From the NCBI RefSeq assembly GCF_028745505.1, contig NZ_JAQZZL010000001.1, positions 2,539,818 to 2,603,817 of the forward strand: a stretch of DNA of 64,000 nucleotides, given 5' to 3'. Position numbers and translations under genes: made by a program. The notes beneath the pieces were generated by a model. That model was given only the letters and a program-made list of their open reading frames with translations, was not told the origin of the DNA and did no database searches. The stretch is from Lentisphaera marina (GTDB lineage: Bacteria > Verrucomicrobiota > Lentisphaeria > Lentisphaerales > Lentisphaeraceae). Positions 25,694 through 34,235 of the stretch are shown piece after piece. How positions within the stretch are numbered: the stretch's first letter is position 1; every line of letters begins with the position of its first letter.

Positions 25694-27658
25694 TTAGATT
25701 ATTCGATCGTTTCCGCCGTCAACTGGAACTTGCGCACCCGTTGTTTTACTGAAGAGTGGCCCCACCATAGCGGTGCACATTTCAGCAATATTGGCTGATT
25801 TGATTTCTGTTTTAAGTAAGTTGCGAGTTTTGTATTCCTCAATCGTCATACCATAGCGTTCGGCCGAACGTGCCAAAGCTTCTGGCGTCCAAAGGTCGGT
25901 ATCGAAAACCGCATCTGGGTGGATGACATTGACGCGAATACCACTGGGAGCTAACTCTAAGGAGAGTACGCGAGCCAACTGCGTTAAGCCTGCTTTCGAA
26001 ACTGAATATGCTGCAGCACCGGGGCCCGGAGCACCAACATTGCGTGATCCCACAAATAAAACCGCGGGTTCAATACCTTGTTTCAAGTAAGGGGCTGCGT
26101 ATTTAACTAAGAGTTGATTTGCAGTGAGGTTGATACGTAGGGTCATATCCCATTTATTTGCATCTAGATCTTCGACATATTCACCCGCGGTAAAAATGCC
26201 CGCGTTGCAAATAATGAGGTCCAGACCGCCAAAAGTTGCCACCGTTTTTTCAACTACGGCCTTGAGCTGATCTTCTTTGCCAATATCGCAAACGAGTCCA
26301 AGTGAATTGGGTCCTGTAAAGGATTCGATATTTGGTGAAATATCTATACCAACAACCAAGGCACCATGACTCATCAGGTCTTCGGCACATTTACGGCCAA
26401 TTCCTGCTGCGGCACCAGTTACAATGGCAATTTGCCCTTGAAGCATGGGTTTAGAACCACCCTTTTTGAGCTTGCGTTGCTCAAGTTCCCAGTATTCGAT
26501 CTCGAAAAGGTCTTTCTCGCTAACGGGACTCCAACCACCAAGTGCTTCTGCATCCTGAATACCATTAGCTGTGTGAGCCGCAATATCGCTGATTTGTCCT
26601 GCTTCTTTGCGATTGACGCCAAAACTTAAAATACCTGAACCTTTCCAAACGCCCCAACGTGGTGCGGGATCTAGAATAGTATGCTCTGGTCCAGCATTGC
26701 GAGCAAAGTAAGCTTCGTGATCTGCCTTAAATTGGGCTAGATCAGCACTTGAATCTTCCGCTATGATAACGGGAGTTCGCTTGGTGCGAATACTGTGATC
26801 TGGTGTGAGTGTTCCACGAGTGGCAATACTATCGACATCAGCACGCTTAGAGAAGCCGACGGCTGCGGGTGATTGATTCACTTGGATTGTGACTGCTGAG
26901 CCACGAAGATCGGAAACGGTTTTTCTGATTTTAGCTAATTCGAGTAAATCGAGTTCACTTGAACGAGATTCTTCTCTTACTGATTGGCGCTTTTCAGAGA
27001 TGAGTTTTTCGGCTTTATCAACGGCCTCTATGTGAAGTTCATAACTCTCTTTTGCGTCGTCCGCAAAAGTAAACAAGCCATGACCACAAAGGATGACGCC
27101 TTTTTTACCTTCGAGTAAACCATCTTTCACGGCTTTATCGAATTGCTTAGCCAAATCAAAACCAGGCATCACATAAGGCAATATAAGAAGTTCAGGAAAA
27201 AGCTTGTCGAGTTGTGGGCCATAAGTTTCGCTATTAGAAATGACGACAATGGCATCGGCGTGACTATGATCCACGTATTTAAAAGGGATGCAAGCATGAA
27301 CGAGAGTTTCGATAGAGCCATTGGGAGCCGCAGGATCGAGGAGAGCTAAGCGCAATTGCTTCACCATTTCCACATCGCTGAGTTCTTTCATTCCCGCCAA
27401 CTGAAGACATTCTTTTTGGCGTTCTGGAGAGAAACCTGCTTTTTCGATTGTTTTTAGGTCCCAGCCACTACCTTTGATGTATAGAACTTCGACTTCATTA
27501 CCGAAGATATCTGTTTGTGTTGATTTGACCGAGGTATTACCTCCGCCATGAAGCACCAAATCTTCACTCTGCCCCAAAAGGCGTGAAGAATAAACTCGCA
27601 TAGCAAGGTCATCGCCAGCTAGTTTTGCTGCTTCAGCATCATTCCAAAGACTTTTCAT
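25694..27658 (-). CDS. Bifunctional class II aldolase / short-chain dehydrogenase
   Basis: A 654-residue fusion like the rhamnulose-1-phosphate aldolase/lactaldehyde dehydrogenase proteins (YuxG/RhaE-type). The N-terminal class II aldolase/adducin domain (about 1-380) has HGGGNTSVK for substrate phosphate, VDHSHAD and CGHGLFTF with zinc-binding His residues. The C-terminal SDR (about 405-654) has VTGAAAGIG, NAG and YSVSKAG with catalytic Tyr and Lys. Such enzymes cleave a ketose-1-phosphate to DHAP and an aldehyde and then reduce or oxidise the aldehyde. The real sugar is unknown; L-rhamnulose is possible given the rhamnose mutarotase 17 kb away, but the two loci are not linked. Confidence 0.9.
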   Translation of the reverse strand: MKSLWNDAEAAKLAGDDLAMRVYSSRLLGQSEDLVLHGGGNTSVKSTQTDIFGNEVEVLYIKGSGWDLKTIEKAGFSPERQKECLQLAGMKELSDVEMVKQLRLALLDPAAPNGSIETLVHACIPFKYVDHSHADAIVVISNSETYGPQLDKLFPELLILPYVMPGFDLAKQFDKAVKDGLLEGKKGVILCGHGLFTFADDAKESYELHIEAVDKAEKLISEKRQSVREESRSSELDLLELAKIRKTVSDLRGSAVTIQVNQSPAAVGFSKRADVDSIATRGTLTPDHSIRTKRTPVIIAEDSSADLAQFKADHEAYFARNAGPEHTILDPAPRWGVWKGSGILSFGVNRKEAGQISDIAAHTANGIQDAEALGGWSPVSEKDLFEIEYWELEQRKLKKGGSKPMLQGQIAIVTGAAAGIGRKCAEDLMSHGALVVGIDISPNIESFTGPNSLGLVCDIGKEDQLKAVVEKTVATFGGLDLIICNAGIFTAGEYVEDLDANKWDMTLRINLTANQLLVKYAAPYLKQGIEPAVLFVGSRNVGAPGPGAAAYSVSKAGLTQLARVLSLELAPSGIRVNVIHPDAVFDTDLWTPEALARSAERYGMTIEEYKTRNLLKTEIKSANIAEMCTAMVGPLFSKTTGAQVPVDGGNDRII

Positions 27659-27660
27659 AT

Positions 27661-28500
27661 TTATCCTTTGATAATGGGAACGAGTACATTTTTAGTGTAA
27701 TCACCGCATTCAATTGTTACTTGGTCAGGCTCATTTACTGAACGCTCACATTCGTCTTCAACAATGATCCAACCTTCAAAATTAGTATCGACTAGATCTT
27801 GTGTAAGAGTTTTGAAGTCAACAATACCTTCGCCCATCAATGCCCAAGATTTATCTTCGTGCATGTCTTTGTAGTGCACGTGATTGATGAGGGCACGGTG
27901 GTCACGCATCATTTGAACTGGATCCATATCAGTGTAGGCCATGTGACCAACATCTGGAGTCCAACCGATGACACTTGAGTCGAGTTTTGGAAGCAATCTA
28001 TCATAGTCAGATTGAGTTCTCCAAATTGATGTCTCGGGGGAATTGGGGTGATAAGAACACTTAATACCTTTAGCAACAGCGCGACGCGAGATTTCGTTAA
28101 TGCAAGAAATCAAATTATCTTGACGCTCAATGAGGGTTGCATCTTCGCGAGTCGTTGGCATCTGACAAAGCATCATCACAGCATTTGGGAAAAACTCTGC
28201 AAGAAAGTCGATGAGCTTATCCGCAGCTTCACGCTCGGCAGCAGTTTCTTGCGGGTTTAACCAATCATCGAGAAGAACTACTGAAGAAAGTTCAATTCCC
28301 GCTTCTTGCATTTCAGCTTGAAGTACTTTTCCGTCGTAGGAGCTATACATAAACTTATCAATGGGTTCAAAACCTTCGAATCCAGCTTGCCCACAAATTT
28401 TTGCCATGTGACCAATTTTATCTGTATAGGGTTCGCCTTCTTCAATACATCCAGCCATTACCCATGCGTAGTGCTCGCTTGCAATTTTAATCTTACTCAT
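27661..28500 (-). CDS. Sugar phosphate isomerase/epimerase (IolE/xylose isomerase-like)
   Basis: A 279-residue TIM-barrel protein. Metal-site motifs are CSYHPNSPE (His), WTPDVGHM (Asp, His), HVHYKDMH (His) and IIVEDECE (Glu). It differs clearly from the isomerase at the operon end, so two isomerisation or dehydration steps may exist. AAGGAT precedes the ATG, and only 2 bp separate its stop from the next start, showing tight coupling with the aldolase-dehydrogenase gene. Confidence 0.85.
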   Translation of the reverse strand: MSKIKIASEHYAWVMAGCIEEGEPYTDKIGHMAKICGQAGFEGFEPIDKFMYSSYDGKVLQAEMQEAGIELSSVVLLDDWLNPQETAAEREAADKLIDFLAEFFPNAVMMLCQMPTTREDATLIERQDNLISCINEISRRAVAKGIKCSYHPNSPETSIWRTQSDYDRLLPKLDSSVIGWTPDVGHMAYTDMDPVQMMRDHRALINHVHYKDMHEDKSWALMGEGIVDFKTLTQDLVDTNFEGWIIVEDECERSVNEPDQVTIECGDYTKNVLVPIIKG

Positions 28501-28517
28501 TTTTATATCCTTATTTT

Positions 28518-29309
28518 CTATGAATGTTTTAGCATAAATTCTGTTGTGTCACGGTTGAAGTCCTCTAGAACTTCCCAGTGATGGGCATGACCCGTACCCG
28601 GATAAATCTTTAACTCAGAGCCTTCTATGAGTTGGTGAAGCTGCTGAGAAAATTTAACTGGTGTGAAAATATCTTGATCACCAACGGTAATGAGCGTTGG
28701 GAATTGACTGAGTGCCGCAACGCGATCAACTGCGTCGTGTGCCATACAAGCATCTGCTTGCGCAAGGAAAGCATGGAGCTCCATGTAGTTTTCGTGGGCC
28801 GTCTCCTGACCTTCCACAAGTGCTTCCTGACATTCTGCTATAGTAAAGAATGGCGGAGCAAAAATCCAAAGCTGAAGAAGCTTCATGAAATCTGCGGGCT
28901 TCGCAATTTTTCTCATATCTTTGAAATGATCAAAAACTTGTAAGGCGTAGGGATCGCATTTTGCCCAACTACTAATAATTACTAAGGACTTAATAAGTTC
29001 AGGATGAGCCAAGGCGAGCTCTTGGGCAATGATGCCACCCATAGAGATACCCGCAACGTGACATTTCCCTAAATTCAATTCCTTAATTACACCCGCGGTA
29101 TCATCCGCCATCATACGACTTGTATAAGGCCCTTCAGGCTTATCTGAATCACCAGCACCGCGGTTATCAATAATGATACATTTAAAATGTTTCTCATACT
29201 CGAGTACGTGATCCTCCCAAAAAGCACCACGTGCGCTTAGCCCCATAATTAGGATTAATGGTTCACCTTCGCCGCGTATCTCGTAAGCAATTTTAACATC
29301 ATTACTCAT
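28518..29309 (-). CDS. Alpha/beta hydrolase
   Basis: A 263-residue cytoplasmic hydrolase, first gene of the operon. It shows the HG-equivalent MGLSARG oxyanion region, DNRGAGDSDKP, the nucleophile elbow GISMGG, the acid in TVGDQDIF and the catalytic His in GTGHAHHWE. The arrangement resembles 3-oxoadipate enol-lactonase and carboxylesterase types. The ATG at 29309 is chosen because AGGAG lies 8 bases upstream; an ATG at 29387 would add an unlikely 26-residue tail. It may open a lactone or ester at the start of the pathway. It is divergent from the AraC-type regulator. Confidence 0.88.
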   Translation of the reverse strand: MSNDVKIAYEIRGEGEPLILIMGLSARGAFWEDHVLEYEKHFKCIIIDNRGAGDSDKPEGPYTSRMMADDTAGVIKELNLGKCHVAGISMGGIIAQELALAHPELIKSLVIISSWAKCDPYALQVFDHFKDMRKIAKPADFMKLLQLWIFAPPFFTIAECQEALVEGQETAHENYMELHAFLAQADACMAHDAVDRVAALSQFPTLITVGDQDIFTPVKFSQQLHQLIEGSELKIYPGTGHAHHWEVLEDFNRDTTEFMLKHS

Positions 29310-29479
29310 TTGTATATATCTCCTAGTTTTATTTACATGCCTTAGTTTAAAAGCACCCAAGCAAAAGTGATATAATACGATTTCCAAATTTTATAACAAA
29401 ATCAGCAATGTTTTATTTTTGCATTTGCACTCTACTGACTAAGGGTTTATTAGTAACAAAGATAAACAAGGGATAACTC

Positions 29480-30220
29480 ATGAATCAGAACATCTTCTAT
29501 CTTCAGGACTTTTATAAGAAAAACGACTGCCAACCTCCAAGTAGCTTATTAATTGAACAAATTGATTCTTTTTATTTTGCCAAGGATCTCCAGGGTACTT
29601 TTATCTGCATTGATAAATCCTTACTCAAGCACTTTCATATGCAAAATAGTGGCGACATTTTAGGTAAGACTGACTTTGATATTCAAAGGCATGATCTAGC
29701 TCAAAAACACCGTGACGATGATGAGATTATTATAAAAAATGGCAAAGCAGTACCAAGTAAAATTGAGCTCGTAGGAGATGGCAAAGGCAATGTTAAGTGG
29801 GTTCAAACCACCAAGGCTCCCTTAAGAAATCTGCAAGGAGAAATTGTCGGAATCGAAGGTCTCTCACGAGACATCAAGATGACAAAAGAAAGCATCGAGC
29901 CCTATAATGAATTTAAAAACACCATTAGCTTTCTGCAGAAAAACTTTAAGAACTCGATAAACATTAAAGATTTAGCTTACCAAAATGCTATGAGTGTGAG
30001 TACTTTTGAACGTAAATTCAAAAAGCATTTTGGCTGTAGCCCCAGTCAATTTATCAAAAAACTGCGCATTGATCATGCTTGTGACTTACTTTATTCAAAC
30101 TATGACCTTTCAGACATTGCCTTGGAGTGTGGCTTTTGCGATCAAAGCTATTTCAGTAAAGAATTTAAAAAAATCATGGATATGACTCCTAGACAATTTA
30201 AGGTTAGCTGTAAGAAATAG
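29480..30220 (+). CDS. PAS-domain AraC family transcriptional regulator
   Basis: A 246-residue regulator with an N-terminal PAS domain (about 25-130; FYFAKDLQGTFICID, LGKTDFDI, LRNLQGEIVGIEGLSRDI) and a C-terminal AraC DNA-binding domain (about 140-245; MSVSTFERKFKKHFGCSPSQFI, DIALECGFCDQSYFSKEFKK, MTPRQFK). AAGGGAT precedes the ATG. Its divergent position beside the eight-gene operon strongly suggests that it controls it in response to a small ligand held by the PAS fold. A TATAAT-like box lies in the 170-bp shared promoter region near 29370. Confidence 0.92.
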   Translation: MNQNIFYLQDFYKKNDCQPPSSLLIEQIDSFYFAKDLQGTFICIDKSLLKHFHMQNSGDILGKTDFDIQRHDLAQKHRDDDEIIIKNGKAVPSKIELVGDGKGNVKWVQTTKAPLRNLQGEIVGIEGLSRDIKMTKESIEPYNEFKNTISFLQKNFKNSINIKDLAYQNAMSVSTFERKFKKHFGCSPSQFIKKLRIDHACDLLYSNYDLSDIALECGFCDQSYFSKEFKKIMDMTPRQFKVSCKK

Positions 30221-30271
30221 TTTTTCCCTGACGATTAAGAGGCATATAGTTAACAAAAAAGTGAGTGACTT

Positions 30272-30895
30272 ATGCCTAATCGTCGACGTTTCATGAAATT
30301 TGCTTCCTTGGGAAGCCTTTTAGCTTTCTCTACGAAGGCTCAACAAATCCCTACCCCAAAACAAATCGAAGGGCCTTTTTACCCTAGCTACGAGATCAAA
30401 GACAAAGATTTTGATCTAACTAAAATTAAAGGTAATAAAGATAAGGCTTCAGGAGAGCTCATCGAAATTCACGGTCGGGTTTTTGACTTGGATGGTAAAA
30501 TTATAGAGGATGCCACCGTCGATCTTTGGCAAGCCAATGCGGTAGGACGATACCGCCACCCCCACGATGATAACAAGGCTCCTCTAGACCCCAATTTTCA
30601 GGGTTGGGCAATTGTTCCCAGTGGAAAAGATGGTGGCTTTAAATTTAAAACGATCATGCCTGGAGCTTACCCCATAGGTAAAAAGCGTTTAAGACCTCCA
30701 CATATTCATTTTAAAGTCTCAAAAAAAGATTATCATGAGCTAACGACGCAAATGTATTTCCCTGGAAATGAACTCAATAAAAAAGATAACCTCTTACAAA
30801 AATTAACTAAAGAAGAGCAAGCTTTACTGATTGCTAAAAAAGTTAATAGCTCACCGACAATATACGAATTTAACATCTACCTCAAAAAGGTATAG
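30272..30895 (+). CDS. Intradiol ring-cleavage dioxygenase family protein, Tat-exported
   Basis: A 207-residue protein of the protocatechuate 3,4-dioxygenase beta/catechol 1,2-dioxygenase fold. The N-terminus NRRRFMKFASLGSLLAF is a twin-arginine signal, so the folded iron enzyme would be exported. The Fe(III) ligands are recognisable: Tyr in GRYRHP, Tyr in GAYPIG, and His-His in RPPHIHFKV. EGPFYP is the usual family start. Such secreted members act on catechol-like aromatics. No other aromatic-degradation gene is nearby, so its role is open. It follows the regulator by 51 bp on the same strand. Confidence 0.88.
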   Translation: MPNRRRFMKFASLGSLLAFSTKAQQIPTPKQIEGPFYPSYEIKDKDFDLTKIKGNKDKASGELIEIHGRVFDLDGKIIEDATVDLWQANAVGRYRHPHDDNKAPLDPNFQGWAIVPSGKDGGFKFKTIMPGAYPIGKKRLRPPHIHFKVSKKDYHELTTQMYFPGNELNKKDNLLQKLTKEEQALLIAKKVNSSPTIYEFNIYLKKV

Positions 30896-30944
30896 GATTC
30901 TTCTGTATTATAATTGTATGTGGGGGGGGGAGTGTGAGCTTAAG

Positions 30945-31016
30945 CTACCCGACCTGGACTTGAACCAAGAATGAGAGGATCAAAACCTCCTGTGTTACCA
31001 ATTACACCATCGGGTA
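30945..31016 (-). tRNA. tRNA-Gln (UUG), copy 3 in transcription order
   Basis: The minus strand folds as a complete tRNA: acceptor TACCCGA/TCGGGTA, D-arm GTGT/ACAC, anticodon loop TTTTGAT (anticodon TTG), and T-loop TTCAAGT. Discriminator G; CCA is not encoded. Identical to the next two genes. Confidence 0.95.
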
Positions 31017-31030
31017 ATAAAGAAAAATTG

Positions 31031-31102
31031 CTACCCGACCTGGACTTGAACCAAGAATGAGAGGATCAAAACCTCCTGTGTTACCAATTACACCATCGGG
31101 TA
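31031..31102 (-). tRNA. tRNA-Gln (UUG), copy 2
   Basis: The same 72-base sequence as its neighbours with anticodon TTG. It is separated from them by 14 and 13 bp of AT-rich spacer, so all three are probably one transcript. Confidence 0.95.
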
Positions 31103-31115
31103 AAAATTTGCACAG

Positions 31116-31187
31116 CTACCCGACCTGGACTTGAACCAAGAATGAGAGGATCAAAACCTCCTGTGTTACCAATTACACCATCGGGTA
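31116..31187 (-). tRNA. tRNA-Gln (UUG), copy 1
   Basis: First of three identical tandem genes in the direction of transcription. All arms pair, the anticodon is TTG and there is no encoded CCA end. Confidence 0.95.
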
Positions 31188-31325
31188 TGCTGAACGGTTT
31201 GAAACATAATCAAAGTCAAAAATATTTCCACTGGATACAAGGCAAAAATTTCACTTTTCTTAGGGATAAAAACAAATATTAGATTAGATTGCTCAAATAA
31301 TTAATTTTTTACGGTAATCCACAAC

Positions 31326-32054
31326 ATGTCTTTTAGCTTATTTGTTAACAGCGAAACTGACTCTCTCATCATCGAATGCACTGAATCTTTACTAGATAGC
31401 TCATCTCATGATCAGCTCAGTTCATTAATAGGAGAAAGTCGTTTTTCTATAGAAGAAGTGGCAAGAGGCTTTCAACTCAAACTTCATCAAGGCAAGGCCG
31501 AGTATGAAGAGCAAGCTCTAGAAGCAGGATCAAATACTCATATCTTGAGTGGGCGCGAATTTACTATTGGCAAAATTCGTTTCATTGCTTCGGTCAAAAG
31601 CGCACGTGCTGAAGTTTCTGGACGAGAAGATGTCAAATCATTGACTGCGCGAGGCTTAATTGCGCTAATTTTGTTATTTGAGATTCTTTTCATTACTGTA
31701 TTACCGAAAACCTTCACTGGGGAAGAAAACTTCAAACGCGAGTACTTACTTGAAGAAATTAGTGAGGAACTCGATATCCTCAGAAGAGAAGTCCAGAGTG
31801 AGCTCAAAGGAAGTGGCAAAAAGAGCTCGATAAAAAGTGGAATTTTGAAGGATATTAAAGAAGCTTTAGATGAACTTGCACAGGACTTGCGCCTCAATCC
31901 AAAAGCCTTTTCGCTGGCGGAGCTTGAAAATACTAGTGAAGATCTGACCAAATGCGATAAGTTAATTCACCGACTCAATCACTCACCTATTGTGAATGGT
32001 GGCAATATCACCATCAATAAACAAGCCCTACTGGACCAAGCTTTTACTGAATGA
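31326..32054 (+). CDS. Single-pass membrane protein with FHA-like N-terminus
   Basis: I do not recognise this 242-residue protein with certainty. Residues about 35-95 (FQLKLHQGKAEY, LSGREFTIGKIRFIASV) have the strand pattern of a forkhead-associated domain. A transmembrane helix follows (about 108-128), then a Lys/Glu-rich, probably helical region with coiled-coil character. The ribosome binding site is weak. The stop overlaps the start of the lytic transglycosylase gene (ATGA), so the two are coupled. A scaffold for a cell-wall or secretion complex is possible. Confidence 0.65.
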   Translation: MSFSLFVNSETDSLIIECTESLLDSSSHDQLSSLIGESRFSIEEVARGFQLKLHQGKAEYEEQALEAGSNTHILSGREFTIGKIRFIASVKSARAEVSGREDVKSLTARGLIALILLFEILFITVLPKTFTGEENFKREYLLEEISEELDILRREVQSELKGSGKKSSIKSGILKDIKEALDELAQDLRLNPKAFSLAELENTSEDLTKCDKLIHRLNHSPIVNGGNITINKQALLDQAFTE

Positions 32055-32590
32055 GAAAAATCGTTTTTATAAGTTTAATTTTACTCCTAAGTATCTTAGC
32101 CTATTTGAATAGAAGTAAAAGCAGCGACCTCTACGACAAAACCATACGCAAAGCATCCGAGCGCCACCAAGTTCCCTTCTCATTAATCAAGGCACTCATA
32201 CGTAAAGAAAGTAGTTTTATAGCTCGCCAAAAAGGCTTAGCAGGTGAATATGGCCTCATGCAAATCATGCCTATTGCTGCAGATGAATGGGCGCGTTTAA
32301 GTAAACGAAAAAAACTCCAACACTACGACATACTTCTCGACCCAGAAATTAATATTGATATTGGTACTTACCTCTTATCCGTTAACCTCAAACGCTGGAA
32401 AAAATACGATGAGGGAACACTTTTAGCTCTAGCCGAATACAATGCGGGCTTAGGCAATCTGCGCAAAGAAAACTGGCTTCCGGAAAAATATGACGGAAAA
32501 GTCTTGGAAAGAATCACTTTTCCCATGACGAAAAAATATGTAAGTGATATACTGCTATATAGAACCGAATATTTGGAGCAAGACAAATGA
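32051..32590 (+). CDS. Membrane-anchored lytic murein transglycosylase (SLT domain)
   Basis: A 179-residue protein with an N-terminal signal anchor (about 4-20) and an SLT/lysozyme-like domain. The catalytic Glu is in LIRKESSF; GEYGLMQIMP and LALAEYNAG are the other family motifs. It cleaves peptidoglycan glycan strands with 1,6-anhydro product formation. ATGA overlaps link it to the genes on both sides. Confidence 0.9.
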   Translation: MRKIVFISLILLLSILAYLNRSKSSDLYDKTIRKASERHQVPFSLIKALIRKESSFIARQKGLAGEYGLMQIMPIAADEWARLSKRKKLQHYDILLDPEINIDIGTYLLSVNLKRWKKYDEGTLLALAEYNAGLGNLRKENWLPEKYDGKVLERITFPMTKKYVSDILLYRTEYLEQDK

Positions 32591-33417
32591 GCGAGAAAGA
32601 AGCTCTATTAAAACTTTTAGAAGACGAAGATCAGAAAATTGCGACCATAGCAATTAGTAAACTTCTACAATATGGCCCTGAAATCTTCCCTGCACTTAGA
32701 GAACTTCAGGAATCGGCCAACCCCTTGATTCGTCAAAGAGTGCACCAAATCGAAGCTATACTTGAAAAAAAGATATGTCTTAAAGATTTCATCAAACGCA
32801 TTGAGAATGATGAAATTCTTATCTGGGAGGATTTAATTTTCCTCAACTCAATCTACTACCCCGAACTTCGACGCTCCGATTTGCAGAGTTCCATGGAGGA
32901 AGCCTACAAAAACTTGAGCTCAGGCGAATTCAACACTGCTAAGCTCTGCAACTACATGAAGGACAAAAGCTATTATGTCCCGAAGAATGATATCTTAGAC
33001 TCTGGCATCAACCTTATTAGCTCTGTACTCATCAATGGTGAAGGTAGCCCACTGATGTTATGTATCATTGCACAATTACTTGGCAGACGCTTTCACTGGC
33101 CTTTCCAAATTGTCCTTCACAAGGGGCATCACTGCTTAATTGACAACCATAAAATGTTGATTGAACCCGCCCACAATTGGAAATGCACTTTGATTGACGA
33201 AAAGATTAAGGCGCACCCCTGTTCAGAGAAAGGACTAATCTTGACAGTGATTGCCAATCTCTATCTATCGGCTTTAGTCGAGGGGCAACTCAAAATTTTA
33301 CATACACTTTCGACTCTAATGTCAAAAATTAGCAATACTGAACTCGCCGATTTCCCCTATCCCATCGGTAAACACAACGATAATATTTTAAGTACTAATA
33401 ATAATGAATCCAGCTGA
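32587..33417 (+). CDS. SirB1/transglutaminase-like protein
   Basis: A 276-residue protein. The first 60 residues are helical and repeat-like (HEAT-type). Residues about 130-215 contain GEGSPLMLCIIAQLLGRRF and IVLHKGHHCLID, resembling the SirB1-type transglutaminase-like fold. A catalytic Cys is not evident at the usual place (Ser-Pro instead), so it may be a non-enzymatic member. The function of SirB1-like proteins is poorly known. The gene overlaps the previous one by 4 bp and trpC by 14 bp. Confidence 0.7.
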   Translation: MSEKEALLKLLEDEDQKIATIAISKLLQYGPEIFPALRELQESANPLIRQRVHQIEAILEKKICLKDFIKRIENDEILIWEDLIFLNSIYYPELRRSDLQSSMEEAYKNLSSGEFNTAKLCNYMKDKSYYVPKNDILDSGINLISSVLINGEGSPLMLCIIAQLLGRRFHWPFQIVLHKGHHCLIDNHKMLIEPAHNWKCTLIDEKIKAHPCSEKGLILTVIANLYLSALVEGQLKILHTLSTLMSKISNTELADFPYPIGKHNDNILSTNNNESS

Positions 33418-34186
33418 CATACTCAAAAAAATAATTGCCACCAAACATTTAGAAATCAAAGCACAGGAAGATCAGCGTGAAGCGATCAAAGCACAGGCTT
33501 ACGCAGTTGGTCCTACAAAAAAAGATTTCGCTCAAGCCCTAAAAGCTCAGTCAGGTCTCGCTGTTATTGCAGAAGCTAAAAAAGCCTCGCCTTCAGCAGG
33601 AGTAATTTCGCCAAATTTTGATCCCGTGGCCATCGCAAAAAATTACGCCGCCCTTGGTGCTGCCGCTATTTCGGTACTCACGGACCGCGATTACTTTCAG
33701 GGATCCCTAGACTACCTCGCTGCCATTCGCAAAGAAGTTGACCTACCACTTTTACGTAAAGATTTCATTATTGATGAACTCCAAATCCACGAAGCTCGCA
33801 TTGCTGGTGCCGATACTTTTTTACTAATTGCCGCAGTCTTGACAGAAGAAGAGATACGCAATTTCCTTGCAATTGGACGAAAGTTCAACATGGAAGCACT
33901 CGTCGAGATACACGACGAAGACGAAGCTCACAAGGCCCTTGCTGCCGGAGCTCAAATTATCGGAGTTAACAATCGCGACCTCCGCAATTTCACCACTGAC
34001 TTAAGCCTAACGGGGAAATTATCTAAATTCATTCCCAATGACAAAATTTTAGTTGGCGAGAGTGGCATAAAAACTGGTAAAGATAGTCGCTTGCTTTTAG
34101 ATTGTGGCTGTTCAGCAATTTTGGTTGGAGAATCACTCATGCGTGATCCGCAAAAATTTAAAGAGTTACAGGAAGGTCAAGTCTAA
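33404..34186 (+). CDS. trpC: Indole-3-glycerol phosphate synthase
   Basis: A 260-residue TIM-barrel enzyme of tryptophan synthesis. It converts 1-(2-carboxyphenylamino)-1-deoxyribulose-5-phosphate to indole-3-glycerol phosphate. Family motifs are IAEAKKASPSAG (catalytic Lys; EAKK where EIKK or EVKK is usual), LRKDFIID (Lys), GVNNRDL (Asn) and LVGESGI. The length is typical. No other trp gene is in the window; instead it ends an overlapping cluster of cell-envelope genes, so regulation is unlikely to be by a classic trp operon. Confidence 0.95.
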   Translation: MNPADILKKIIATKHLEIKAQEDQREAIKAQAYAVGPTKKDFAQALKAQSGLAVIAEAKKASPSAGVISPNFDPVAIAKNYAALGAAAISVLTDRDYFQGSLDYLAAIRKEVDLPLLRKDFIIDELQIHEARIAGADTFLLIAAVLTEEEIRNFLAIGRKFNMEALVEIHDEDEAHKALAAGAQIIGVNNRDLRNFTTDLSLTGKLSKFIPNDKILVGESGIKTGKDSRLLLDCGCSAILVGESLMRDPQKFKELQEGQV

Positions 34187-34235
34187 TCCACTTGCTTGCA
34201 GGCTTAAACACAAAAAAATTTCGAGGGTAGAAAAA

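Noticed and set aside
29310..29479. Specific operator for the PAS-AraC regulator
   Set aside because: The region has a TATAAT-like box but no convincing direct or inverted repeat.
30945..31187. Three identical 72-bp direct repeats with short spacers, CRISPR-like at first sight
   Set aside because: Each repeat folds as a complete tRNA with anticodon TTG, and spacers are only 13-14 bp.
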